Shown piece by piece: positions 44,116 through 56,310 of a DNA stretch of 64,000 nt. How positions within the stretch are numbered: the stretch's first letter is position 1; every line of letters starts with the position of its first letter. The translations under genes and the position numbers were made by a program. This DNA is from Cryptomeria japonica (Eukaryota > Streptophyta > Pinopsida > Cupressales > Cupressaceae), in contig NC_081407.1 of assembly GCF_030272615.1 (NCBI RefSeq), positions 436,760,230-436,824,229 of the forward strand, in the 5' to 3' direction. The notes beneath the pieces were generated by a model. The model was not told where the DNA came from. It did not search any database and saw only the letters and a program-made list of their open reading frames with translations.

Positions 44116-45405
44116 ATTATGCATGGTCATTGTCCTAAAAACGTAAGTTAAGTTTTAATAGAGTTTCAAAATGCCATGTCTATTCTTTTATTCATGGAAT
44201 GAAGTAATTGTTGGTATTTTTGTCTAATATTTTAGAAGAGCAGATAATAAAGATTAATATTGAGTGAAGGATGAATGGATATTTTACAATTGGTGTTTTT
44301 CTTAATATATCAACATAATAACTATTGGAGACTCTTGATTGGTGATTGTTTTTATTTAACATCAACATTTCCTATTTAGTTATGGTAGTTTCCAACACTT
44401 CCATGATGGCTTCCACTTTCTTATTTTAAAAATAGAGATGTTTATTATTTATCATGTTGATGAAGGTTCTTGGGCTCAACAAGAAGAGATTCAAAGATTA
44501 CTAGAGAAAACATCTTAGGAGAAAGATGACAATTTTTGGTTTTCTAGTAGTCTTAGATTGTCATTATAGATGGGGAAAGTGATAGGAAATATAAGAGCTG
44601 ATTGAAAACATGTCCATAACATTTGAAGAAGTGGATCACAGCTTGTGTAGATACCTTAATTGTGGTGATGGTCGCAATGATATGTCTAATTGTAATTGTA
44701 TTTAGATTTAAAAAAATAAAATAGTCTTTTAAGTTAAAGAGAGGAGTATATTGTTAAAGGAATAATATTTTAAGTTAAAGAGAGGATTCTAGTGTGTAGA
44801 TTTTGAAGATTGGAAGTCATAATGTAGATTATTCTTAATGGCTTTATATTTTAGTTGTTGCTAATTTAATTGTAGTTTGTAAACATTCATTCATTCATTT
44901 GCATGAAAGTCCTAAACCTCTTGAATAAATCTATTTTAATGTGGCTCTTGCTATATTCCTTAGGTCTCTTTCTTTTCAGACTTTCTGTCAAATGATTCTA
45001 TAGCTCTATCTTAGCTACCCATCTTGCATGTTAAATACAACTCATGCTTAGTGTTGCATTAGTTAGAGTAAATATTAGTAAGTGCAAGCATTCCATAATG
45101 ACTGGTTATAAATAATGGTTGATTTGTAAATAAAAAACTCATTTATTGAATAATAATAAAAGTAAGATAGCAGATAAAGTCTAGAATAGAAAGTTAAAAT
45201 TTACGATTAAAATATAGTATGTTGTTCAAAACAAGATTGGAGTAGTAGAAGTTAAAATCTTATCTTCTTTAAAGGAATATTGTAATGAGATGTATTTAAA
45301 ATTAGAATAGATAATAACACCTGCATATTAGAACAAGACCAATAATTAATCATTTATTGTTCAAATCAAGTTAGCAATCAACTATCAACATGCTCAAACA
45401 GTAGT
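44116..45405. other. Unassigned AT-rich interval
   Basis: Apart from the first about 33 bp, which continue the exon-like frame described at 40905-41266, nothing is recognised. Confidence 0.4.
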
Positions 45406-45410
45406 AGGAT

Positions 45411-45547
45411 TGAAAGGAAAATAACAAAAATGACTTGTCCTCACACATGTACTAGAGGACAAATTACATGTAGGGATTCCAAAAGAATATCCCAAACTAA
45501 ATACAAATAAAGAAACCTAAGCCAAGTAAAGATTAAATATTCTAACA
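45411..45547 (-). repeat. TRIM 3' LTR (minus orientation)
   Basis: On the plus strand it runs from TGAAAGGAAAATAACA to ATATTCTAACA. It is near identical to 46103-46239. Confidence 0.95.
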
Positions 45548-45553
45548 CCCCCC

Positions 45554-45787
45554 TTATGCTTTACTTGGGGAATTTACATCAAACCCTTCAATGGGTTGTA
45601 AACCAAGATTTTCTATAATGATTTCTATACAAAGTGGCTTTGTTAGAATATCAGCAACTTGATCTTGTCCTTTGCAATATGGAAGAGAAGTTTGTTTGTC
45701 TTCAATTTGCTCTGAAATGAAGTGAGCAATGAGGTAGCCCCAATTCTTCAAGTAATCTTCATAAACAAAGAGCTTCTTGAGATGCAT
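45554..45787 (-). pseudogene. Copia RNase H C-terminal scrap inside TRIM
   Basis: The 77-codon minus-strand frame includes IAHFISEQIEDKQTSLPYC, GQDQVADILTKPLC and NLGLQPIEGFDVNSPSKA. The VADILTKPL motif is the conserved end of the copia polyprotein. Everything upstream of it in an autonomous parent has been lost, so this shows ancestry rather than function. Confidence 0.8.
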
Positions 45788-46090
45788 TTGTACAACTATG
45801 AGATTGATGATGCTTACTATTCCATGAGAATTAAGAGGTTAGAAACAAAATTTTGGCAAGAAAAATGAGAATAAACCTACATGCAAACTTGTTAGCAAGA
45901 TTGAAAAAAATTAAAAAATTAAAAAAATTGAAATCAAAACCTGCACAAGTTAGAAAAAAATTGATGAAGCAAATATAAGCTAAAACTCTTATCTTCTTTC
46001 TTCAAAGAAAGTGCTCCAAAGGTGAGTGCTCCAATAGATAAATTGTAATCCTTCAACAATACAAGCTCAATAAATGATTAATAGAAACCT

Positions 46091-46102
46091 GCTCTGATAC
46101 CA
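46091..46102 (-). other. TRIM primer-binding site
   Basis: The minus strand reads TGGTATCAGAGC, a perfect initiator tRNA-Met complement, directly adjoining the LTR end. Confidence 0.93.
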
Positions 46103-46239
46103 TGAAAGGAAAATAACATAAATGACTTGTCCTCACACATGTACTAGAGGACAAATTACATGTAGGGATTCCAAAGGAATATCCCAAACTAAATACAAAT
46201 AAAGAAACCTAAGCCAAGTAAAGATTAAATATTCTAACA
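46103..46239 (-). repeat. TRIM 5' LTR (minus orientation)
   Basis: Partner of 45411-45547 with two substitutions. It is followed on the plus strand by the AGGAT duplication. Confidence 0.95.
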
Positions 46240-46244
46240 AGGAT

Positions 46245-47628
46245 GTCCCAAACAAAATCACCTATAGCCTATCTTCCATGAGCTTTCTCTTCAGTGTGTT
46301 TGTGAATTTCAATATTTCATAAGAAATTAAAATATTTCAAATATCATTTTTTTCTTTCTTCATTGATTGAATGTACAACTTCGCATTATATACTGTTAAT
46401 TCACTAAAATCAACTCTTAGGACTCCATCCCTATCATTCTCATCTTATTTGACACATTTATGATCATTAAATTGATAAACATTTGAAATGACCCAAACTA
46501 AAATAAACAACAATGCCAAAACTTAATATAACAAATGAAATTTAATCGTATTCCATATAAATTTATCTCTATTCACTATAAACATAAGGTTATATATACG
46601 ATCTTGGTTTGAAGTGAAAACCTCACCTACAATACATTTTTGTCTACCCTCTTTCAAATTGTGCAAACCAGAAAAGGAAAATAAAAATAAAATAATGAGA
46701 ATAAGTCATGCAAACAAAAGGAAAAGAGAAAGTTTCCCCTTTTAAATAGTGAATTAGTAGAGGTTTTTAGAAGCCCTAAGATTTATTTAATATTTCTATT
46801 GACTAAATAATTTTTTATTATAATTAAATATAAAATTTTAAAAATCAAATTTATCTATGTAATTTTTATATAAATTAATAAAATTTAGTGAAGTATTTAG
46901 GGGCTAATATGGAGAATTTGTGAAAATATAGCATGATGTTAATAATTTAATTATTATTCAATAATATTTAATTAATTTAAATTTTTGATTTGTCAATAAT
47001 TAAAATTTAATAGTAATAACTAATTAAATTAAATAATATACGATTTATTGATTAAAAAAAATTTAATTTAAACATTTATAATAAAGAAAAATAGCTATTA
47101 TTTAATACGCATCTACGTAATTTATTTAAAATCAAGATTTTAATTAGACATTCAATACTTTTTTTAGTTTTTTTTTTATGTTAGAGAAACTAAATTAAAT
47201 ATTTGTATGCTTAAACAAATAATTACATATAGGCTCATGATACAATTAGCATGTTTAGGTGGTTAATAGAATGGTTAACAAACTCAATTCACAATGATGG
47301 AATGAACAATTCATTTTTACCTAGGAATCCAAAGGGGCATACCCATAAGGGTTTTCCCTTAAGGTGTCATGTGGAGTGATGCCACACCCTAATTAAGTTG
47401 TCTTCTTTTTCATAGGGTGAAAAAAATGAGTTTCATGTCTCTCACTCATTTGAACTTGTTTCCCTCACATAATGCAATAGTCCTTCAAAGAATTGCATCT
47501 CCAATGATTGTTGAATGCACATGATGTACTACCTTGGGTAGTGTGATACAAGTGTTTTTAAGGCTGATTGTTTCAAAAAAAATTGTGTTACAATTTATAT
47601 CCATGTGAAAATATAGGAATTACACTTG
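46245..47628. other. Very AT-rich interval, perhaps including a gypsy 5' LTR
   Basis: No coding is seen. The primer-like site TGGTATTAGAGC at about 47631 implies that an LTR should end near 47628 (GGAATTACAC). The LTR start was not found, and the stretch around 46780-47180 is almost pure A/T. Confidence 0.4.
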
Positions 47629-49730
47629 GTATTAGAGCATAATATCAACACTAGAAACTCTTGGAACTTAAGCTAAACTCTGTTTAACCATGAAATTTGA
47701 CTAAATGTAAGATGTGGCCTAGATCTAAGAGAGGGCATTATCATGCACATGCATCTAGAGTGGCATACTCTCAAGTGGCTTATTTAGATCCACCATTAGT
47801 AGTGTCTATACACTAGAAGCCACCTCCGAAGATTAAACTATAAAACCTCCAAGTGCTTCAACAATTGATCAATGTGGTATAAGATAGGTTACCACCTATA
47901 GTAGAGAATTCTTGTGGATATCATTCATATATTTCTATGGAGGCATACACTCTAGAGCTTAGAGGGCATAGTAGGATCCCCCCATGGACTTAAGTAGAGC
48001 ACATGGATGAGGTTGGTGTGGAGTTAGTTTACCTTGACCAATTAGATACAATAAAATAATTTAGTGAGGGTCTCTTGTGATACAAGGGATTAGATTAGGG
48101 AGTTGATATAATTACAAACTACACAATGTTTTGAGAGACTATGAAATGGGTAAAGGTAGAGTCATGGCTTGTTAGCCTCAATAGGTGCTTTGGGTTGCAT
48201 GCTTATAAGGGAAATTTTAAGGCACATTTTGTAGTTAATCTTCTTAGAGGCACCATGTCTACTTGGTGACATTAGGAATGAAACTATCATATAGCATTGG
48301 ACACTTTGACATGGGACACTTTGCTAGAGTAATTTAGAGTTGGATATTTAGAAAATAATTTTGATTAGCCTTGAATAGATTTTTATGAATTGTAGTAGAA
48401 GGGGCTTATAGTGGTGTATTATGAGTTGCATTTTAGAGCTTTTATAGTATGTGGATTATCTCTAAGAGAAGAACATCCCCATCAACAAATTTGATAGGGG
48501 CCTCAATGCAGAGATTGTAGATCCTATTCAAATGACCTATCATATGATCCTAAGTCATTATAGAGAAGGCCTATATAGTAGAGGATATTTGAGGTAAGAA
48601 TAAGAGGCTCATGAATGTGCATAAAATTGTAGCTAGCACCAACATAATCACAATAATTTTAGTCCTCCACTCCTATGGAAGGGAGATTCAAATCCATTTT
48701 GATGCCTTCTAGACCTCCCTAGTGGTAGCATCATCACGGTTAGAAGCCTAGACCCAATAAGGGCATAGAGAAGACATTCTAGAACATGTCAAACATAGGA
48801 CATTGTAGTGATCAATTGCCACAAAACACATGGTGTAGGGCCAACTCACACAACAATCTTTTAGATGTTAGCTCTAGTACACTTGGCACATTACAACCTA
48901 GTAGGACAATGCCTTAGGTATAGACTAGAGGGCCTTGCTTTGTACGTTATTGTGTAAGGACACTTAGGCAAGGAGTGTTTATATGGACTTGTAAAAATAG
49001 ATAGTCAAAATGTAGGAACTTTAGAGTAGATAGGAGATGTGAGTAGGTCTCATAGAATATTTGCAGTTATTGAAAATTGCCAAGTTAAGCAAATCCCTAG
49101 GCACTACTTGTTATTAGCATTGAGACCCTCGGTATTATTCATGGTACTCTAATTATTGTTTTATTAGCCTTCGAGGAATCAAACTATTTTATTGCCCCAA
49201 TCTTTAGTGGAGTATTGTAAGCTAGTGGATTCTAGGCAAGATGATAAGTGAGAGTTTGAGCTAGCCTTATGAGCTAAGGTGGTAGTAGATTTAGTGATTA
49301 AAAATTTGAAGTTGGGACTTGGAACCTTTTACCATAATGAACCTTTGAATAATTCTCTTGGGCTCTTATGGAGTGGTTGTGCATATCGATTGGCTCAATG
49401 GTCATCAAGATATTATAGATTATCATCAAAAGAAAAATGAGTGTGTGAATGATCAAGGTGTTGGAGTTGAAATCTGAGGAGGGTAGAGATATATTTCTCT
49501 TTGCATGATTATCGATATGCATCCTAAGTGGTGTATGCAGGGTTGTCAATTATTTTATATTTTAGTTAGTGATAGATTAGAGGATGGACTAGAGACTACT
49601 CTTGATGATCACCCTATCCTTAAAGAATTTGCTAACATCTTTCCATTAGAGTTACTAGGGATGCCACCTAAGTAAGATATATATTTTCACATAGGCCTTG
49701 TACTTATGGATTGCCACAAGCCTAAGTTAT
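47629..49730 (+). pseudogene. Decayed Ty3/gypsy element, gag to pre-RT region
   Basis: It begins with a tRNA-Met-type primer site (TGGTATTAGAGC). Stop-ridden gag-like pieces follow, such as FYEL...GLIVVYYELHFRAFIVCG near 48390-48450. The best-kept part is 49370-49720: VVVHIDWLNGHQDIIDYH, then MHPKWCMQGCQLFYILVSD, DDHPILKEFANIFPLELLG and MPPK, which match the segment between protease and reverse transcriptase in Tekay/Del-like gypsy elements. The text stops near 49730, before any polymerase motif, so the element is truncated. Confidence 0.7.
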
Positions 49731-49731
49731 T

Positions 49732-49940
49732 AGGTTCTCTCCTTAAGGGTCTCGATCACGTACCCAATTGAGCCAAGCTTTGGAGTAGTGACAAGAGCAA
49801 CCCAAGAGCCAATAAGGCACATCTTAAGTTCTCTTATGGGGAGGTCTCAATCTCGTACCCAATCAAGCCATGCTCTAGAGTGGTAGTAGGAGTAGCCCAA
49901 GAGTGGACAAGGAGTATCTCCACCGTAGGTTCCCTATGGG
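49732..49940. repeat. Tandem repeat, about 95-100 bp, two units plus
   Basis: Units start at about 49732, 49827 and 49927 (partial). The shared core is AGGTTCTCT...GGTCTCRATCWCGTACCC, then AAGCCAWGCTYTRGAGT and a CCCAAGAG block. Part of unit 2 (GAGTGGACAAGGAG) also occurs in inverted form near 50007-50020. It follows directly on the truncated gypsy. Confidence 0.75.
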
Positions 49941-50444
49941 TAAAGCATAAATTCAAGGGAACCTAATGCAACAAGGTTGTACCCACAAGGAACTTGAGGC
50001 AACAAGGATGCTCCTTGTCCACTCTCAAGCACTACCACGAGCAAAAAAAAAATTAAATAATGAATTCCAAAAGCTTATTATAAACATTATTACAAAAATC
50101 CTAAAATGCTTGCTAGAGTCAATACAAATGACAAGACTCTTACATGTGATGTACATAGTGGGAGTGACACTCCATTTCCTCCTAGTTTAAATCATGTTGA
50201 ATTAGGTGGTAACTTTGATGTAGATGCTTTTGATGAAGACTAAAGACCAAGTTACAAAAAATTTATTATATTATTTGCAAAATTTGTAATTGTAATGATT
50301 TTCAGTTGAATTGTCTTAAAAATATATATAATATATGATATATTATTGAAATTTTCAACTATTTGATTATTAATTTTATCACTACCATTGATTGATGATG
50401 AAGTATCGTACTATCAAAAATTTAAATATATTATTATATGATAT

Positions 50445-51146
50445 TGTAAACACTTAAAATTATCCTTTCTTAATTAAATTAATATTTTATTTATTTAATT
50501 ATTTTATCCTAACCCTTCTATTAATTAAATAGATTTTTATTTATTTAATTAATTCTAGAAAAGGATAAATGAATTAATTAAATAAATAAAAATCTATTTA
50601 ATTAATAGAAGGGTCAGGATAAAATAATTAAATATTTTATTTATTTAATTGGTCTCACTTCCTCTATTAATTAAATAGATTTTTATTTATTTAATTAATT
50701 CATTGGTTTTTTCTTAACTATGCTTTCATTATTTTATTATTTCTTCCACCTACCCTTTAATCCTATCCGACCGTTTATTTTTTCACCTCTTAATCCTATC
50801 CCTCCATTTTTTAAGGTGTTCTCTATATAAGAGGATTATTTCATCTTTTCACAACCCTAATGACATATGCAATCAAGCGACTTCACAACCACAATCCGTT
50901 CTTTGTTGAGCTCTTGTGCACATTCAAAATCTAAGAGCAAATATATCAAACAAGATCAATGGAAATAGGAAACAATGGAGATCAAACCCTAGTAAGCATG
51001 TGAATGATATAATCTTTCTATTTTGTTGTGACTTGCATGCTTTAGGTTCTTAATTGGTGTATAGTGGATTCTTGATTGTAGAACTAGGGTTTTATGTGGT
51101 TGGATCTTTTATGGTTCTACAATAGTTTTATCATTCCAATTTTACA
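50445..51146 (+). mobile_element. Possible solo LTR
   Basis: The stretch starts TGTAAACACTTAAAATTATCC and ends CCAATTTTACA, giving short inverted ends (TGTAAA/TTTACA). A TATA-like CTATATAAGAGG at about 50823 lies in the position of an LTR promoter. The neighbouring pentamers (GATAT and GTATA) do not form a clean target duplication, so the call is tentative. It contains the 63-bp-arm palindrome. Confidence 0.4.
50493..50633. repeat. 63-bp-arm palindrome with 15-bp spacer
   Basis: Positions 50493-50555 are the reverse complement of 50571-50633 with one mismatch (CCTAACCC against GGGTCAGG). Part of the left arm recurs in direct orientation near 50663-50705 (CTATTAATTAAATAGA...). The arms are AT-rich but contain a unique GGGT/ACCC block, so the pairing is not mere low complexity. 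Confidence 0.9.
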
Positions 51147-53630
51147 GTATACAAATATATTTGTACGAAATGTGTGTGCACACATAGGGTGTGTGTGTGA
51201 AATTCGCCAAACGAATGTACAAGAACCTCATACTTTTACCCAACCCCATACCTACCAACTTAGACCCAAACAGCCAAGTATTGGTGATTGATTAATTTAC
51301 TTCCTCTCAGTCGAGGAGTTGATCGTGTCTTGTAGCCCAACTTCTATCAAGAGCCTTGATTTGGTGGTTTTGAAGAAATGGTCAAACATTTTAGAAGCAG
51401 CACCCCGGCCTACTAAAATATGAACCAAAACAATGAGTTAAAAGTTCTTTGTGGATGATATAAAACCCTCTCATAAAGATACAATTTAGCAAAATCTGGA
51501 GGATTATGAATACTAGTATAAAGTAGAAGGTGAAATCAGCATTTTCATGTTTGTTTAAACCATTAACTATGTCAAATACATACAAACTTGTGCCCTATAT
51601 GATCATTAAGATGATAGCATAAACTCATCATTTGCATGCCAAGAATTAGTGGGTTGTACATTATGTTGGGGTTAACCCTACAAAGAAAGACTCTAAAGCA
51701 AAATAATAAACAATAAAAGAAAAACATTGGAATGGAAACGGCTGCATTGCCTCTTCATTGGGTCTAGAAAGCCATAAAAGGTAAACAAATGGATCCAAGT
51801 CTGTAAAAATCATCCAATGATACAAAGATCAACCTGACAACGAGTTGATAAATGGATCCATTATTTTAGGCTATCATCTCACTTTTACTCAGAAATCATA
51901 TCACACACCTCTCACTTTCACCTGTTCCACACCAGAACCAAAACAAACAGGGCAATGGAATTAAATCTCAGGCCAAAGTTCAGATTAACTTGTTGCCAAT
52001 ATTATACAGATTCCACTCCGGAGAGGAGTATTTCAGGTGGCAGGTGATAGTAACCATCTTGTAGCAAACAACAGAAAAAAGGGAAAGCAATTGCTGTCTC
52101 AACAGCATCTCATCTACATCAGGCCTTCGATGGCCTTTGGGCTCCATTTGGAAATGTTCTTCTGTACATATCACATTGTATAGCCTTTTCCATTTGCTAA
52201 AAGCCTAAAAGTAATTTTCTTTGCAGATGACTTAGTTACAATCATATTATTCTTATACAGTACACGCTGTGTTGTTAAGGCCACACTCCCATGACCCATC
52301 TTCATATAATATACACAAGATGAAAAAATGACAACTAAATTAAAGAAGCAGGTGACGTTCATTCTAATTGAGAGTTCACGGTAAGTAGCTCAGATGATTT
52401 TTTATATGATCTTCAGGCACTTCAAGGTATATTATTTTTACTTGTGGATTCAGTTAAAAGGTATCTCCACCACAAAGGGTGGTATAGACAATTTAACCAC
52501 ACCGATTGGGATGGAAATCTCTAAGAAACCGTTATCAATTGTCTATGTACTTTTACACAGCACTAATGATTTGCATGCAATTTTGGGAAATTAAATAATT
52601 ACTGGAGATTGTGTAAGCATCTGCATATTATTCTTGAAATTGTTAGATTATCCTGAGCTCAAAATGAATTAATGTGCCTTTGACCCAGCACTCGAAGGAA
52701 AAAACTAACAAAAACAGAGGATTTTATTATAATTAAAATCATCCCACCGAATCTATCTTGGCTTCATTTTCAAATGAATACTTGTTTTAACTTCTAGAGG
52801 TAAATGTAAAGTTGACTTTTAGGTCTGAGCTTAGGCAGCTCTTCTCTTCCGCGTATGAGATCCCATTTAGGAGAGCATGGGGAGTTCTTTAACTTTTCCT
52901 TATATGGTTCAAATGTTGTATCTTTCGGTTTCAACCTTCTGACCAAGCTCCAGATGAAACCATGCCGTGCCAATTCTCCTCTTTGAAATATAACTGCTCT
53001 TTTCTGTTTAGTCCAAGTAAAAGTATTAAAATAATGAATGTTAGATGAGCACCTTAAATGGGAAAGGGTCCTTCGGATCCTCGACCTCAAGGTCAAGCAC
53101 CTAACAGACCTCCGTTGGGAGAGTACCCAAAGGCCCTCACATTGAATGAGTTCCTGAACTGGTGATGCAGTCCATTCTATAGGCCATTCCATATCTCCAA
53201 GCTTAAATGCCAGTCCTGGTAACTATCTAAGTGGAATGTCATAAGGCCAGTATCTTAAGTCCCAATAAGTACCTAAGATGATGATGCCATAACATGATTT
53301 GCAATATTATACGGAAAATGACTGGTGATACCATATTGCACTAATTGATAGCTGTAAAATTTTGAAGAGTTCATCCAGCCAAAAATGAAGCTACCAAAAC
53401 TGAGACACAAACATTTTTCCGTATGGATAATCTTTCGTCAGGCATTACCATTTTTCTTTTCATTTACATGTAGATATGCGTACATTCATGACTGCCAGTG
53501 CTTGGCACTTAAAGAGGAAAATTAACAGCTTAATCTCTTACTGCATCCAGGAATCTATGAGTACAGAAAATCATACAATTGAGATGAGAAATCCCAGTTA
53601 GAATCTCCAAAACCAGAGTAAAAACAAGAT
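51147..53630. other. 3' flank and probable 3' UTR side of the NIN-like gene
   Basis: No second gene is recognised. Base composition is more balanced from about 51650 onward than in the repeat regions. A 132-codon reverse frame at 52794-53192 is Arg/Ser rich and matches no family I know; it may be chance sequence in the 3' untranslated or flanking region. No poly(A) signal could be chosen with confidence. Confidence 0.4.
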
Positions 53631-55012
53631 TCATCTTAACATTTCACTAGAGCTCCCAGCATCAAAGACCGAATCACGAACCAAAAGCTTAATTGCATGC
53701 CGACCAGAAAAGTTCATTACATCTATACACTCTAACAAATCAGCATTGCATGTCAATATCACCCACTCGTCATCATCATCTAGATACTTGAGCTGAAATG
53801 TGCCAATTGCCACCTTAAATCGTTGAGCCACTTCCTCACATAATTCAGAATATCCAGAAGTTGATGGCAGTTTGAATCGAACTGTATCTTCTTTATATGT
53901 TGCCTTCACTGTAATTCTTAAACTCTCATCTTTAATAAGTATTTCTTTTTGTGAAATATCTACAATACTATCTGTGGGTGAACCAGAATCACTTGGATGG
54001 AATAGTGAAGATTCAGAACCATTTGAAGAATTTGTAATAGCTGAAGAGCTGGGGAGAATTATTTTCTGCCCAGATACTACTTCATCTCTAGCATAAAATC
54101 TAGGTCCTGTGTCATTAGCCAGATCAACAAGATTTGAGCTTCTGGAAGTGACACGGTTGTCAGCATCCTGCAAGTTCACATGCTCCTTAATCTCCTTCAA
54201 GTCCACATGGTAATGTTTTCCTCCTTGAAAATGATTTCTAGATTGTAGATGGCTTTCCAGAATTCCCTCTGTGAACCTTTGCTGGAAAGATGTCTGTTGA
54301 TTTTCTCTGCTGAAATTCAATTCATCACTAATATCAAATGTGCTAGTCACACGATGACACCTTTCAGTAAAAGGTGCATGAATAGAACTCATGGTTCTCA
54401 CACCTTTTTGATGAGTCAACCCTTCTGAGTGAGAATCTTTATCTGTGTTCCTACTTAGCTCTTTTCCGCCTTTGACATTACTCAATGGTCCTTGCTGGGT
54501 ACTCCCTCGAGAATTCTGTGCAAATAAATCATCCTGCCTTGATGAAATGCTTCCATCAGCTGGGAGGCTTTGCATGTGAGTATCACTACCACCTTGTGCC
54601 CCTGGAGTTGCCTTCACAGAAGGTGAGGATTCCAATCCAGCTGAAAATTCTGTCGGGGGCACATCCTTTATAATTTCTTCATTCTGATGAGACATAGTTT
54701 CCATCATAGGAACATTTGCTTCACCTGGCACAGCTTGGCTTAATACAAACTCCTGTGCAGAGGGCCATGAAACTGGCCAGCTTCCCTGAGAGGATGGGAT
54801 ACTGGTACGCATCTGCAATTCTTGGACCCTGGAAGCTGTAGTGAGTATGTCACTTGTAATGGCATTTAATTTCAAAGCTCCATCTGGCCCCTGTACTGAA
54901 TCAATGACACCTTGAAGCTTCTTTATAGATCGGTTAACTTTATTTATCTTGCGTGATGGCCACCTTGCAATTCCATGCTGTCGGCATATCCTTTTCAATG
55001 TAGTGGGGCACA
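53631..55012 (-). CDS. NLP: NIN-like (NLP) transcription factor, 3' coding exon
   Basis: The reverse-strand exon begins after an acceptor (TTTGCAG, AG at 55014-55013) and runs to a TGA at 53633-53631, about 460 codons. It opens in mid RWP-RK domain: [15 protein letters not shown], then [10 protein letters not shown] and [14 protein letters not shown], the DNA-binding motif that recognises nitrate-responsive elements in studied NLPs. A long Ser/Gln-rich middle follows. Near the C-terminus is a PB1 domain, from [17 protein letters not shown] to AIKLLVRD, with YLDDDDEW as its acidic OPCA-like motif used for protein pairing. The split before VCPTTLKR is the usual intron position in this family. 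The GAF-like N-terminal half and the first half of RWP-RK must lie beyond 64000. The frame is intact, so the gene looks functional. Confidence 0.93.
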
Positions 55013-56310
55013 CTGCAAACATAAAATAAACAAATTTATGAGTCCAGCATTAAACTTAACACCATTGGAAATATGCAACATATCATGCACAACTTAAAAT
55101 TCTTCACCACAAGATACAAATAAACACTTTTTAGCACATTGTCAAAGATCGGAAAAATTTAAACAGAATGTGTCAGTCAATTTCTGAAATAACAGAACCT
55201 TAAATCACAGATCATATAACTGAAATCTAAGGTACTTTATATCTGTGATAATTAACCAATATTTAATGTAAATCCTAATCAATGCATGTGACAAAGCTCA
55301 ATACACATCGACCGATGATTACAAAAATTGGCACTTTGAGTTTCATTGTGCTTTAATTTTCAGTATTTTCAAATCACAAACAAAATATTTTGAGAAAGGA
55401 TAAGTTTTTCATCAATCATTAGACATTTGACCAGAGTGAAGGTATAAAAAATTTAAGGAATTTGAAGGAAAACCAACTTAAAGAATTTACCTTTGGATCA
55501 AAATTTAGATATTTTTGATATTTTTGTCATGTCCCCATTTTCTGTTTCTCTTGTAGTGCATTTAGCGTTGGCTTTTTGGGTTGGTAACAGCAGGATCAAA
55601 GGGGTATTTTGATGTCACCAGTGTGTTCAAAACTTCAGACAGATTAATGGAGATGAACGACACTTTCTGGAGTGATTTCGGACAACTTGTCCGAGACTTA
55701 CTATGTTTAGTAAAGTGTTAGTTTGGAAACCAATTGGTCAGTTGGTAGTTTTGGCTGACTTGCTATTTTTAGCAGTTACTATTTATAGTAACCATTATTT
55801 TTGGCAGCTGGTCATAGCTTCAGTCTCCTCTCAATTTAAATGTGCATCATCTTCAGTTTCAAGGTTTGGGCAGTTTTTGCTATTTTTAGTAAGTGCTGTT
55901 TTTAGCACTTGACCATGGTCTCAATTCCTTCCTTAGTTCAATGCAATGGGCTTCAGTTGGACTTGGTGAATTTATTGTTTTCAGAAGAGTTGTATTTTTA
56001 TTTCATTCACTAAGTCTTATAAAATGCTTTTTAAAATATCCCCCCTTGGCCTAGTAACACAAAGCTGTTTTCAATGAGGGGCCATCTATGTGAAGGAAAT
56101 GTATTTAGATTTTATAAGTTTATATTTTAAACCTAAGGAGAGGAAGAGGGGAATTATGGAGACAAAAGTAAATTAAAATATTTTATTTGTGAGTTACACT
56201 TAGGACCTAGAGCTCTACTAAGGTTTTCTTGCTTTCTTGTACTGTTTGTTTGCATAGTGCATTTTTGGTTGTCATGGCGCTTTTATTGCAGGATTTTTTA
56301 GCCTTTTATT

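Larger units (their letters stand above)
45411..46239 (-). mobile_element. TRIM-like miniature LTR retrotransposon, young
   Basis: The complete 829-bp element has 137-bp LTRs at 45411-45547 and 46103-46239 that differ at only two positions. A perfect AGGAT duplication lies at 45406-45410 and 46240-46244. On the minus strand the order is LTR, primer site TGGTATCAGAGC (46102-46091, adjoining the LTR), internal region, purine tract AAGGGGGG (about 45548-45555), LTR. Internal coding is reduced to a scrap of copia RNase H C-terminus, so it is non-autonomous and needs enzymes from another copia element. Confidence 0.95.

Noticed and set aside
52794-53192. Independent protein-coding gene (132 codons, reverse strand)
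   Set aside because: No recognised motif, skewed Arg/Ser composition, and position in the 3' flank of the NIN-like gene. Kept only as an unresolved frame.
55527-56150. LTR beginning TGTCATGTCCCC
   Set aside because: The start resembles some conifer LTRs, but no matching end, partner LTR or target duplication was found.
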